Shown: positions 1-6,983, counted from the stretch's first letter. The stretch: DNA of 14,895 nucleotides from DASYAE01 sp036501535 (GCA_036501535.1 DASYAE010000037.1:1-14895); one strand, 5' to 3'. The notes: a model not told the origin generated them from the sequence alone. Numbers and translations are program-made.

Positions 1-1
1 C

Positions 2-121
2 AACCAGGTGCTCAACAGCTACGTGATCATCGGAAGCAACAACAACATGACGGCCGCGCCGAACTCCCAGGCCGGCAACAACAACACGGGCATGGCCCCG
101 CAGTCCCCAGGAGCTAACTGA
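2..121 (+). CDS. 3' end of an unknown gene ending in an Asn-rich motif
   Basis: Only the last 39 codons are in the window; the frame is open from base 2 and ends in TGA at 119-121. The visible tail contains two Asn clusters, GSNNN and AGNNNT, separated by a short polar stretch. The same pattern recurs near the N-terminus of the next protein: 12 of 19 residues are identical without gaps. The stop overlaps the next start (TGATG), so the two genes are very probably translationally coupled. The function of the missing part cannot be seen. By analogy with paired short motifs in bacterial signalling proteins, it could be the sensor, or another effector that associates with the TIR-like protein; this is inference. 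The frame choice is supported by the motif match and the tight overlap. Confidence 0.6.
   Translation, partial: NQVLNSYVIIGSNNNMTAAPNSQAGNNNTGMAPQSPGAN
71..89 (+). repeat. first copy of a 19-bp direct repeat coding for AGNNNT
   Basis: GCCGGCAACAACAACACGG occurs here and again at 202-220. Both copies are in their coding frames and encode the AGNNNT part of the shared protein motif. Base identity beyond protein identity suggests a recent common origin or gene conversion, though Asn codons in high-GC genomes are nearly always AAC. Confidence 0.8.
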
Positions 122-843
122 TGGCAGCGACCCCGTCCCCCGGCCACCGGATCACCGTTCACGGCGACTCCAACAACTTCACCGTTGCAGAACACTCGTT
201 AGCCGGCAACAACAACACGGTTGGGCAGTTGTTGCAAGGCGGTGAGGGGCAGAGCAATCCTGCACCGGCCGAGTTGTTCGGCTCGCCGCCACCGGCCACG
301 CCCTCAGACCGCGATGTGTTCGTCATTCACGGTCGGGACGAAGCCGCACGCCAGGCTGTCTTCGCCCTCCTGCGCAGCTTGAATCTCCAGCCGCTCGAGT
401 GGGAGGCGCTTGTGCGGCGGACCGGAAAGGCCTCGCCCTACCTGGCAGAGGTGATCACGCTGGCGGCTTCGACGACGCGTGCTGCGCTTGTCGTCCTCAC
501 TCCGGACGACGTCGTCAGGCTGCACCCGCGGCTGCTGGACAACGAGCCCGACCCGCACGAGGTGGAGCTGAGTTGCCAGGCACGACCCAACGTGTACATC
601 GAACTGGGACTGGCCCTGATGGCTTATCCCTCACGCACGGTGATCGTCGAGATCGGACGGATGCGCCGGCCCTCGGACATCGTCGGCCTCAACGTGATCC
701 GGTTCGACGGGTCCACCGTCCCGCTGCGCAAGGTCGCCAGCCGGCTCAGGTCCGCCGGCTGCGCCGTGGACGACTCGGGGACCGACTGGCTCGATCCGGC
801 GCGCTTCGCGGGGCTCGAGACTCTCGGCAGGCGGGCCGAATGA
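121..843 (+). CDS. TIR-like (CAP12/PF10137-type) predicted NAD-cleaving protein with N-terminal Asn-rich motif
   Basis: This is a 240-aa protein starting at the ATG that overlaps the upstream stop. Residues 11-35 hold an Asn-rich motif (GDSNN then AGNNNT); a Pro/Ala/Gly-rich linker follows to about residue 63. Residues 65-215 match the TIR-like family PF10137: strand DVFVIHGRD at 65-73, helix to about 87, VVLTPDD at 124-130, NVYIELG at 157-163 and the C-terminal PSDI..LNVIRF strand at 184-195. E161 sits where TIR NADases carry their catalytic Glu. In this family (for example the TIR of TIR-STING CBASS effectors) the domain degrades NAD+ or makes nucleotide signals. No TM segment is seen, so it should be cytosolic. 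Its convergent neighbour is a TM-macro effector-like protein, which suggests a signal producer. The family call is firm; the role is inferred. Confidence 0.85.
   Translation: MAATPSPGHRITVHGDSNNFTVAEHSLAGNNNTVGQLLQGGEGQSNPAPAELFGSPPPATPSDRDVFVIHGRDEAARQAVFALLRSLNLQPLEWEALVRRTGKASPYLAEVITLAASTTRAALVVLTPDDVVRLHPRLLDNEPDPHEVELSCQARPNVYIELGLALMAYPSRTVIVEIGRMRRPSDIVGLNVIRFDGSTVPLRKVASRLRSAGCAVDDSGTDWLDPARFAGLETLGRRAE
202..220 (+). repeat. second copy of the 19-bp direct repeat
   Basis: This is identical to 71-89 and lies in the 5' part of the TIR-like gene, encoding its AGNNNT segment. Flanking bases differ on both sides. Confidence 0.8.
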
Positions 844-866
844 GGCTTCTCGGTCGGTCGGTCCAG

Positions 867-1751
867 CTAACCCGATGTGTCGAGTGAGCGGAGAAATGCC
901 CTGACTTCCCTGAGATTCACCGTACCGGCCTCGGCGGGCCTGATCACGATACGCAGCTCGCTACTGACCATGCGCGAACGAGACGCGGCGATGTAGGAGA
1001 TCAGGATCAGCCGGATCAGCGCCTCCCGGTCGAGCGAATCGACGCGCGCAAGGCCGGAGCCGACCAGCGGCATCGCCACCGGCCCTCGTTCGGCGTGGCT
1101 GTACACGGCGTCCCACAGCCCGCCAAGGCCCTGCCAGAGCAGGTCGGCGCTGGAGCCGGCGGTGCCGTCCGGTCCCATGGTGCTGTACGCCACGGCGAAC
1201 ATCAGTCGAGGCTTTGAGCCGAGGACGGCCACCGTGCCAATGGGATACCGCTTGAGTTTGCCCACGGGCTTGGCGCCTCGCCGCTCCATGAGCGCCGGCT
1301 GCAGACCGTGCAACGCCGCCGCGATCTCACGGTCCAGCGTCGCAGCATCCCCTCCGTAAACCCGCTGGAGCAGCTGCCCTTGTACGCTCGCGGGGTTGAT
1401 CAGCCGAGCGCCGGCCAGCGCCGTGTCGAAGGTGTCGGAGAAGCCCACGACGAGATGCGCGTCCTGCTCGAACAGGTCCCCCACACAGATCCGCACGGCC
1501 GTGCCGGGATGGTGAAAGTGGTGGGAGATCTCCTTCATCGGCAGGTTCCGCCACACGGCCCACACAATGCAGGCCGCGATCGTGGCCAAGCTGATCAGTC
1601 CGGGGGTGCGAAGCGTGTGTGGATACAGCTCGCCGACGAACTCCACCAGCGCGGACACCCCGCCGAACGCCAGCAGAGCACTGACGACAAACGGCTCCAC
1701 CGCACGTCGCAAGCCGGCCAGATGTTGTCGAGGAAGCCCGCCCCGCGTCAC
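867..1751 (-). CDS. two-TM protein with ThsA-type macro-like domain (Thoeris effector-like)
   Basis: This 294-aa protein starts at a GTG preceded by AGGGGAG with a 5-nt spacer. Two hydrophobic segments, about residues 19-41 and 50-69, form a hairpin. They are followed by a soluble domain (about 86-275) that matches the ThsA_Macro family (PF20016, formerly DUF6430). The matching motifs are VGDLFEQ at 90-96, VVGFSDTFDT at 101-110, the INPASVQGQ segment at 118-126, the YPIGT strand at 169-173, AYSTM at 188-192, LLWQGLGGLW at 204-213 and PLVGSGLARV at 228-237. In type II Thoeris such a TM-macro ThsA senses a TIR-made ADP-ribose nucleotide (His-ADPR) and attacks the membrane. The gene ends 23 bp from the convergent TIR-like gene. 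Convergent layout is unusual for Thoeris pairs, so membership in one system is inference. Confidence 0.8.
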   Translation of the reverse strand: MTRGGLPRQHLAGLRRAVEPFVVSALLAFGGVSALVEFVGELYPHTLRTPGLISLATIAACIVWAVWRNLPMKEISHHFHHPGTAVRICVGDLFEQDAHLVVGFSDTFDTALAGARLINPASVQGQLLQRVYGGDAATLDREIAAALHGLQPALMERRGAKPVGKLKRYPIGTVAVLGSKPRLMFAVAYSTMGPDGTAGSSADLLWQGLGGLWDAVYSHAERGPVAMPLVGSGLARVDSLDREALIRLILISYIAASRSRMVSSELRIVIRPAEAGTVNLREVRAFLRSLDTSG

Positions 1752-1894
1752 GCTCGCTCCCCTATTGGCGCGCCGCCATCCACAGTCGTGCCGGCCCCAT
1801 GCACCTCACCGTTACCGGAGCCCCTTGGCACGGCATACGACGAATCGCCGCTCCATCGCCTGGACACACACGGCACATGACCGTTCGCAATCAT
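1748..1894 (-). CDS. possible 48-aa small protein overlapping the start of the ThsA-like gene
   Basis: An ATG at 1894 is preceded by AAGGG with a 7-nt spacer. The frame ends in TGA at 1748-1750, giving a 4-base GTGA overlap with the ThsA-like start. A TTG at 1933 could extend it to 61 aa. The product is rich in Gly, Ser and Arg, has no TM segment and matches no family I know. About two thirds of codons end in G or C, lower than in most genes here. It may be a leader ORF coupling translation, a small partner protein, or chance. Confidence 0.3.
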   Translation of the reverse strand: MIANGHVPCVSRRWSGDSSYAVPRGSGNGEVHGAGTTVDGGAPIGERA

Positions 1895-1921
1895 CGAGAT
1901 ACCCTTCGAGGACTCCAGGTC

Positions 1922-1948
1922 ACACTCAATCAACTCAATACACTCAAT
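1922..1948 (-). promoter_or_regulatory. three tandem 9-bp repeats upstream of the ThsA-like gene (candidate operator)
   Basis: On the minus strand three contiguous 9-mers read ATTGAGTGT, ATTGAGTTG, ATTGAGTGT; the outer two are identical and the middle one differs at two positions. The array is AT-rich against a GC-rich background, and is followed upstream by the palindrome CAATTG. It lies 28 bp upstream of the possible small ORF and about 170 bp upstream of the ThsA-like start. Regular iteration without dyad symmetry is typical of cooperative repressor sites or iterons. No known regulator is assigned. Confidence 0.45.
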
Positions 1949-2057
1949 TGATCGAGCTCGCGCCGAGGGCTTCCCGAAGCGGATCGTACCGGGCTCCGAC
2001 CGCGACGCGCTTCACGGACCATCGCTCTGCGAAGCAGGACCGGAGAATCTAAAAGCT

Positions 2058-2609
2058 CTACGAATGGTCGCCGGGGGTGCGGAAACAGGTCAGCCGGGCC
2101 GTTTCCGGGCTCAGCGCGTTCCAGGTTCCGGTGCAGGCGAGGACCGCCAGGGCGGCTGTCGGGAACTTGGCGCGCATGCGGTCGAGCATTTCGGCGGGAG
2201 CGGTGTCGGGCGCGGTGTCCTCGGCCAACGCGAGGGCGAGTCCTGAGATAGCGGGGTCGTGTCCGATGACCAGGAGCGTTCTGACGGTCGGCGGCTCGCG
2301 GTGGATCAGGGCTAGAAGGTGCGTTGCCGACGACTCGTACACGCGGTCGTCGAAGCGGACCGGCGGTGCGGCGCCCAGGCCGGTCTGGGCGAGTTGCCAG
2401 GTCTCGCGGGCCCGCTGCGCGGTCGAGCACACGACCAGGTCGGGGAGCATGTCGGCGGTGCGCAGCCAGCGGCCTACCGCGGGCGCGTCCCGCTGGCCGC
2501 GGCGGGCGAGGGGCCGGTCGTGGTCAGGTACGTCGGGCCAGGCCGACTTGGCGTGCCTGAGCAACACCAGCCGTCTGTCCTGCTCAGCGGGCATGGTCAT
2601 GATTCGCAT
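2058..2609 (-). CDS. SixA-like histidine phosphatase
   Basis: This 183-aa protein belongs to the histidine phosphatase (phosphoglycerate mutase-like) superfamily, SixA branch. The catalytic motif LRHAKS (R18, H19) opens the domain. HDRPLARRG follows at 30-38, then STAQRARET at 62-70 (R66 as a phosphate ligand), VYES at 90-93 (E92 as the likely acid) and IGHDP at 115-119 (H117). Length and motif order fit SixA proteins, which remove phosphate from phosphohistidine proteins in E. coli. Many actinobacterial members have no proven substrate. The N-terminus reads MRIMTM, so three ATG starts are possible (2609, 2600, 2594), and none has a clear Shine-Dalgarno. It lies 63 bp downstream of the glycosyltransferase on the same strand and may be co-transcribed with it. 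Confidence 0.85.
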   Translation of the reverse strand: MRIMTMPAEQDRRLVLLRHAKSAWPDVPDHDRPLARRGQRDAPAVGRWLRTADMLPDLVVCSTAQRARETWQLAQTGLGAAPPVRFDDRVYESSATHLLALIHREPPTVRTLLVIGHDPAISGLALALAEDTAPDTAPAEMLDRMRAKFPTAALAVLACTGTWNALSPETARLTCFRTPGDHS

Positions 2610-2672
2610 GGTAATCGGTGCTGGAGTGTGACGCGGGATGCCGGGGCGCTGACCGGGAAGCGGCGGCGATAT

Positions 2673-3911
2673 TCAGTTCGCCCAGCTGCCCGCGGTGTAC
2701 AGATATGCCAGGATGACGGCGATCGGCGCACTGGCCCACAGGTACGCAGTCCCGATCCACGGCCGCCGGTCCGCGGCGCGCGCGAGCAGTGGGTAGAGCG
2801 GGAAGCAGATCAGCAGGCCGCGATCAGCACCCTGCTGGCTGTTGACGAACACCATGCTGGCGAGCACCAGCGCGCAGTAGAACGCCTCGGGCCACGCGCG
2901 CCGCACGAGTAGCGCGACCACGAGTAGGGCGGCCGCGATCGTGCACACGCCTTCCAGTTGGAACGCCCACGCGTATGCGCCCGAGCCGTCGTGGTACTCG
3001 AATGCGCCGCGCCAGGTATCGCGGATCGCGATCCACGGCCAGTCGGTCCAGAGGTTCCAGCCCTTGCGGTTCGCCGCCTGCCATGCGGTCCAGCTGCCCG
3101 TTGCGCGGCGCAGGTAGAGCGCGTACAGGAACGGACCGGCGGCCGCCGCTGCCGCGCTCGATGCGGCGCTCAGGCGGCGCGCGCCGCCGGGCTGGGTGAG
3201 GGCGAGCAGGATCAGGGCCGGGACCAGGGCCAGGCCTTCGATCCGGGTCAGGCCGGCCAGTCCGGCGAGCAGCCTGGCCAGGGACCACTCGCCGTGCTGC
3301 GCGGCGTACCAGGCCCCTGCGGCGAAGGCCAGGAAGACCGACTCGCTGTAACCGACCGTCAGGAACACCGCGGCGGGCGCCGTGAACAGGAAGAGCCCGG
3401 CCCGGGTGCTGCCGGCCATCCGGTTGAGCACCACGGCCGCGGCGCATCCCGCGATCAGGGAGAGCAGCAGCGCCGAGTCGAGCCAGTTGCGCACGAACAG
3501 GTGAACGAATGCGAGCAGGATCGGGTAGCCGGGCAGGAACGCGGCGTTGTTCGGGGAGGAGGCTCCTGAGAAGAGGCCGTGCTGAGCGTAGTTGACGTAG
3601 AGGTTCGCGTCCCACTGCTGGTAGGCGCCGGTCAGCGCCTGGTGGCTGTTGTTCTTGCCCTGAATCCACGATGAGCTGTAAGCGATGATGGCGAGCGCGG
3701 CATGCGCCCCGATGGTGACGCCGATCGCGGATCGGTCCGTCCTGCTGAGCCGATTTGCCCAGGCCAGGCGGGCAGCGAACCGGCCGCTGGCATCCGCCGT
3801 GACCGGAGCCTCGAGGACTTCGAGGGTCTCGATCGCGGGCGCGGCACTGCCCCCGGCGGCGACCGGTTCCGGTTCTGGCGCGCGTGGAGGCAGTGCGGTG
3901 TGGTCGAGCAT
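2673..3911 (-). CDS. PIG-V-like GT-C membrane glycosyltransferase
   Basis: This is a 412-aa polytopic membrane protein. Residues 1-60 are a hydrophilic, Pro/Ala-rich cytoplasmic tail. Roughly nine to eleven hydrophobic segments follow, the first at about 62-80. The first extracytoplasmic loop contains QQWDANLYVNYAQHG at 98-112, with W100-D101 as the expected catalytic-site acidic motif of GT-C enzymes, and then AFLPGYP at 124-130. GYSES at 187-191 and LTRIEG at 221-226 are also typical of the PIG-V/mannosyltransferase-like family (GT76-like). Such enzymes move a sugar, usually mannose, from a polyprenyl-phosphate donor to an acceptor outside the membrane. The acceptor here is unknown. The ATG at 3911 has AGGGGAG just upstream (3-nt spacer, short). 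Confidence 0.8.
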   Translation of the reverse strand: MLDHTALPPRAPEPEPVAAGGSAAPAIETLEVLEAPVTADASGRFAARLAWANRLSRTDRSAIGVTIGAHAALAIIAYSSSWIQGKNNSHQALTGAYQQWDANLYVNYAQHGLFSGASSPNNAAFLPGYPILLAFVHLFVRNWLDSALLLSLIAGCAAAVVLNRMAGSTRAGLFLFTAPAAVFLTVGYSESVFLAFAAGAWYAAQHGEWSLARLLAGLAGLTRIEGLALVPALILLALTQPGGARRLSAASSAAAAAAGPFLYALYLRRATGSWTAWQAANRKGWNLWTDWPWIAIRDTWRGAFEYHDGSGAYAWAFQLEGVCTIAAALLVVALLVRRAWPEAFYCALVLASMVFVNSQQGADRGLLICFPLYPLLARAADRRPWIGTAYLWASAPIAVILAYLYTAGSWAN

Positions 3912-3944
3912 TGTCTCCCCTGGCCGGCCGAGGTCTCCAAACGC

Positions 3945-3973
3945 AGTAAAGCATCAGCCTGCGACGTCGTCAC
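3945..3973 (-). promoter_or_regulatory. candidate promoter of the glycosyltransferase gene
   Basis: On the minus strand GTGACG (3968-3973) and TTTACT (3945-3950) are separated by exactly 17 bp. Transcription would start about 25-30 bp before the ATG, leaving a short leader with the AGGGGAG site. The -35 is close to TTGACN and the -10 is only fair. Confidence 0.3.
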
Positions 3974-4109
3974 GCACGCATCAGGAAAAAACCCGACTCA
4001 CACCGCGTTTGCCCAGGTAACCGCCTTCCCGACCCGCGTCGCCGGTGAATCTTGCACAGCTAGCTCGGACACGCTCTGCCGGGCCGGGAAGACAGGGCAC
4101 CTACCGTTC

Positions 4110-6884
4110 TCAAGAATGCCGGCCGCCGCCCTGCGCGACGAGGCTGAGAGGACCGCCGATCATGTTCCCAGCAGTGTCGACGACCCGGAATATGATGATG
4201 CTGACGCTCTGATGGTCGGCGACGGGCCTGGCGTAGCTGAGCCGGACCGAGGTGTTGTCCGGCGCCCACTGCGCGCTCCAGGACGAGGCCGCGTCCAGGC
4301 CTACGCCGAACTCGTTCGGGTCGAGCGGCTGGTCGAAGGCGAGCGTCAGGCCGATGGCGCTCGACTCGCTCACGGTGATGGTCGCGTCGAACGCCGTCGT
4401 GGTCGGGACCGAGACGGGGCGCGCGCCGGTGTCGCCGACCGTGTTCGGGTACAGCGGCCACCGGCCGTGGAAGTTTCCTGACAGCGGGGTGTTCTGCAGG
4501 TCCTGCGAGCCCCAGCTCGGCGTCTCGCCGAGGGTCGAGGTGAAGCCGTCGGTGAGGGCGCCGAAGAAGTTGGGCACCTGCGCCTTCGCCAGCGCGAGGT
4601 CCACGGCGAAGGTGAAGCCCGGCACCGCCTGGAGCTTGAGGTTCTGCACGCCCAGGACGAACTTCGTCGTGCCGTCCCAGGGGCCGACCGGGGCGCCGAC
4701 CAGCTTGAGCGAGGCGCCGTAGCGCTCGACGTAGCCCTGGTGCTGGCCGTCGTCGTAGATGCTCTGTGTGAGCAGGCCTCCGTTGACGAACATCTGGATC
4801 GGGTCGTCCGCGGAGCCGTAGTTGGCCAGCGGGCTGGAGAAGCCCACGGCCATGCCGGACGGCACCCCGCTGGTGAGGTTGAAGCCGTGCCGCAGCGCGT
4901 CGCCGAGCGAGAAGCCGGCCAGCTCGATCTGCTTGCTCGCCTTGGACCCGCCCTTCGTCTCGGCGACGTAGCGGCCGGTCTGCGCCTGCTCGGCGGCGAG
5001 CTCGAAGGTTGCGACGCCGCGCGGGGCCGCCTTCATCAGCCTTCTGCCGTCCGGGAGCGTGAGGAGGACCTGGTTCGCGTCGGTGTGGAAGGTCAGCACG
5101 CGGGGCATGCCCGCGGTCAGGAACGTGTCCTCGCTCCACAGGGCGTACTTGCCGGGGCGCGACCACGGCATGTACCAGTTCTCGATGTCGTACGGGACGC
5201 GCGTCATGGCGGCGATCGAGTCGAAGGTCGCCTCGGGGTAGATCACGCCGCTGCCGTCGAGTGCCGCGCCGTTGGTCCCGGCCAGGGTGCTGAAATACCG
5301 GCGCGTCAGGGTCTTGCTGCGGCCGAAGGACCGGTCCATGATCGCGATGAGGTCGGGCAGGTCGCGGTCCTGGTTCGCGTGCTGCGCGTCGCGCACGATC
5401 CAGGCTATGTTGCCGCCGGCGCCGATGAAGTCGTACGCCTCCTTCCCGGCCTGCATGGACAGCACCGAACTCGGGGAGCCCAGCCAGGACTGCTGCGCCT
5501 CGCCGGTCCACAGGATGAACGGGCGCGGCGCGACGAGCGCGGCGACGGCGTGCAGGTCGAACGGCGCGTGCTCGATCTTGTCCGGGAGGAAGTCCTGCGC
5601 CTTGGAGGTGAACCAGGCCGACTCGCTCGGGTTGCCGACCGCGCGCTGCACGGACTCGTTGAGGGAGTAGATCTGGTCGCAGTTCACCGGGACGTTGTAG
5701 GTGAACATCTCGCTCTCGGTCAGGTTGCGCCAGCCGGTCAGGCCGCCGCCGCCCGGGTCGCTCGGCGCCGCGATCGAGATGCGCTCGTCGAACGCCGCCG
5801 CCAGCGCAGCCGCCTTGCCGTTGCGCGAGACGCCGGTCACCGCCGTCGCGTTCCACGCGAGGTTGTACTGGTTGGAGCCCTGCGCGTCGTTCTTGATCGC
5901 GTCGACGATGCGGCTGATGCCCCAGGCCCAGCCCATCAGCGCGCCGCTGTCGAACTCGTATACGCCCGCCTGGTACGGATAGAGCTCGTTGTAGGCGCCG
6001 GTGTGCGGGTTGGTGTTGGCCGTGCTGTCGAAGTCGGAGTAGACCGAGGCCGTGTCCATCGCGATGTAGCCGTAGCCGCTGGCTTTGAGGGTGCTGACCT
6101 GCTCCGCCGACAGGCTGCCGACCACCAGCACGGACGGGTACGGCCCGGCGATGTCGGTGTCCGCGCCGTGCTGGGGCACCTCGAACGCGTCGAGCGTGAT
6201 CGTCGCGGTCGTGCTTCCCGCGGCGGCGGGGTCGGTCACGTCGATGACCATCTGCGTGCTCGCCGGCACCGCGACCAGCAGGCCGGCGTGGGACGGCGTG
6301 CTCCAGGAGTCTCCGACGGCCCAGCTCTGGTAGCCCGAGGGCGCGGTGAAGGCCTGCGTCGCGACGAAGGACATGACCGGGGATATCACGAAGCTGGCCG
6401 GATTGAGTGTGTACGAGCCCGTCGGCAGCTCGACCGAGAAGGTGGAGAAGTTGAACACCGCGGAGAAGTTCACGATGGTCGTCGCCGGGATCGGAATCTG
6501 CCGGAAGACCGAGCCGCTCTCCGGCGTGGGGTGCTTGTATCCGAAGAGGTAGTACTGCATCAGCTCCGACAGTTCGGCGGCGCGGGCAGGCCACTGCGAT
6601 GCTTGTGTCACCCGGCGGCCAGGGCCTGAGCCTGGTCCGAGGAAGGCGAACAGGTCGGGCAGGCCGACTGACTCCGGGAGCTTCGTCACGTCGGTGGGGA
6701 AGTAAGGCGGCGGAGCGATGGCGTTCGAGGCCGCCAGCGCGGACGACGGCGACTGTGTGGCCGCAGCGGCCGGGCCGGCCGCGGCCACCTCGAGGCCGGC
6801 TATGCCGAGCGCGGCCGCGCCGACGCCGCCGAGAAACGTCCTTCGTGACACCGCGCCCCGTGCCGGCAGGCGAGGATCTGGCAT
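4110..6884 (-). CDS. Tat-secreted CE15 glucuronoyl esterase-like protein
   Basis: This is a 924-aa protein starting at the ATG with a perfect GGAGGAG site. Its N-terminus is a Tat signal: SRRTFLGG at 13-20, then a hydrophobic stretch and an Ala-rich cleavage region near 42. The CE15 alpha/beta-hydrolase core spans about 60-520. Its nucleophile motif is GVSRNGK (S353); AFDERI follows at 364-369, then SDPGGGG at 375-381, AWF at 423-425, APFDLHAVAALVAPR at 440-454, and the catalytic His in DAQHAN (H502). CE15 enzymes cleave esters between lignin and glucuronic acid on xylan. Two features differ from the classical family: Asp replaces the catalytic Glu (D376), and Val replaces the Cys of GCSR. 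About 400 residues follow the esterase core, ending in a bacterial Ig-like sandwich from about 825 (DTAGN near the end). It should act outside the cell. The family call is good; the substrate is inferred. Confidence 0.8.
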   Translation of the reverse strand: MPDPRLPARGAVSRRTFLGGVGAAALGIAGLEVAAAGPAAAATQSPSSALAASNAIAPPPYFPTDVTKLPESVGLPDLFAFLGPGSGPGRRVTQASQWPARAAELSELMQYYLFGYKHPTPESGSVFRQIPIPATTIVNFSAVFNFSTFSVELPTGSYTLNPASFVISPVMSFVATQAFTAPSGYQSWAVGDSWSTPSHAGLLVAVPASTQMVIDVTDPAAAGSTTATITLDAFEVPQHGADTDIAGPYPSVLVVGSLSAEQVSTLKASGYGYIAMDTASVYSDFDSTANTNPHTGAYNELYPYQAGVYEFDSGALMGWAWGISRIVDAIKNDAQGSNQYNLAWNATAVTGVSRNGKAAALAAAFDERISIAAPSDPGGGGLTGWRNLTESEMFTYNVPVNCDQIYSLNESVQRAVGNPSESAWFTSKAQDFLPDKIEHAPFDLHAVAALVAPRPFILWTGEAQQSWLGSPSSVLSMQAGKEAYDFIGAGGNIAWIVRDAQHANQDRDLPDLIAIMDRSFGRSKTLTRRYFSTLAGTNGAALDGSGVIYPEATFDSIAAMTRVPYDIENWYMPWSRPGKYALWSEDTFLTAGMPRVLTFHTDANQVLLTLPDGRRLMKAAPRGVATFELAAEQAQTGRYVAETKGGSKASKQIELAGFSLGDALRHGFNLTSGVPSGMAVGFSSPLANYGSADDPIQMFVNGGLLTQSIYDDGQHQGYVERYGASLKLVGAPVGPWDGTTKFVLGVQNLKLQAVPGFTFAVDLALAKAQVPNFFGALTDGFTSTLGETPSWGSQDLQNTPLSGNFHGRWPLYPNTVGDTGARPVSVPTTTAFDATITVSESSAIGLTLAFDQPLDPNEFGVGLDAASSWSAQWAPDNTSVRLSYARPVADHQSVSIIIFRVVDTAGNMIGGPLSLVAQGGGRHS

Positions 6885-6889
6885 GGCCA

Positions 6890-6896
6890 CTCCTCC
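6890..6896 (-). promoter_or_regulatory. ribosome binding site that fixes the CE15 start
   Basis: GGAGGAG lies 5 nt before the ATG at 6884, directly ahead of the Tat signal. The longer in-frame start at 6983 would place 33 charged residues before the signal peptide and would sit at the candidate -35 box, so it is rejected. Confidence 0.85.
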
Positions 6897-6903
6897 GGTT
6901 TTC

Positions 6904-6944
6904 GAAATTTTCCGAAACTTTCGAAAAAGCCTGTGAAAGTTTTC
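6904..6944 (-). promoter_or_regulatory. cluster of three GAAA/TTTC palindromes (candidate xylan-regulator operator)
   Basis: Three palindromes occur within 41 bp: GAAATTTTC (6904-6912), the perfect CGAAACTTTCG (6913-6923) and GAAAGTTTTC (6935-6944). They lie between the candidate -10 box and the ribosome binding site of the CE15 gene, where a bound repressor would block transcription. Palindromes of the GAAA/TTTC type have been reported upstream of actinomycete xylanase genes, which fits the predicted enzyme. A related half-site, GTGAAAGTTA on the minus strand, sits further upstream at 6993-7002. Confidence 0.6.
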
Positions 6945-6954
6945 TGCACTCGGC

Positions 6955-6983
6955 AGCGTGCTCGCGGGCCCGTCCACTGTCAA
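6955..6983 (-). promoter_or_regulatory. candidate promoter of the CE15 gene
   Basis: The minus strand has a consensus -35 TTGACA (6978-6983), and 17 bp downstream CACGCT (6955-6960), a weak -10 that keeps only the A at position 2 and the final T. The predicted transcript would begin near 6948, just before the palindrome cluster. Confidence 0.35.

Noticed and set aside
844..866. Bidirectional terminator between the convergent TIR-like and ThsA-like genes
   Set aside because: The 23-bp gap holds only a CGGT triplet repeat and no hairpin with a T-tract.
1930..2430. 166-codon minus-strand frame
   Set aside because: It is an Arg/Pro-rich shadow of the SixA-like gene in another frame.
3983..3994. 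T-run on the minus strand (GGGTTTTTTCC) as a terminator of the esterase gene
   Set aside because: No stable GC-rich hairpin lies directly before the T-run, so an intrinsic terminator is not supported.
4740..6629. 629-codon open frame on the plus strand inside the esterase gene
   Set aside because: It is antisense to the CE15 gene, Arg/Val/Gly-rich with no recognisable motif; such long open antisense frames are expected in high-GC coding DNA.
6885..6983. N-terminal extension of the esterase to an ATG at 6983
   Set aside because: It would add 33 residues before the Tat signal and overlap the operator palindromes and candidate promoter, while the ATG at 6884 has a perfect ribosome binding site.
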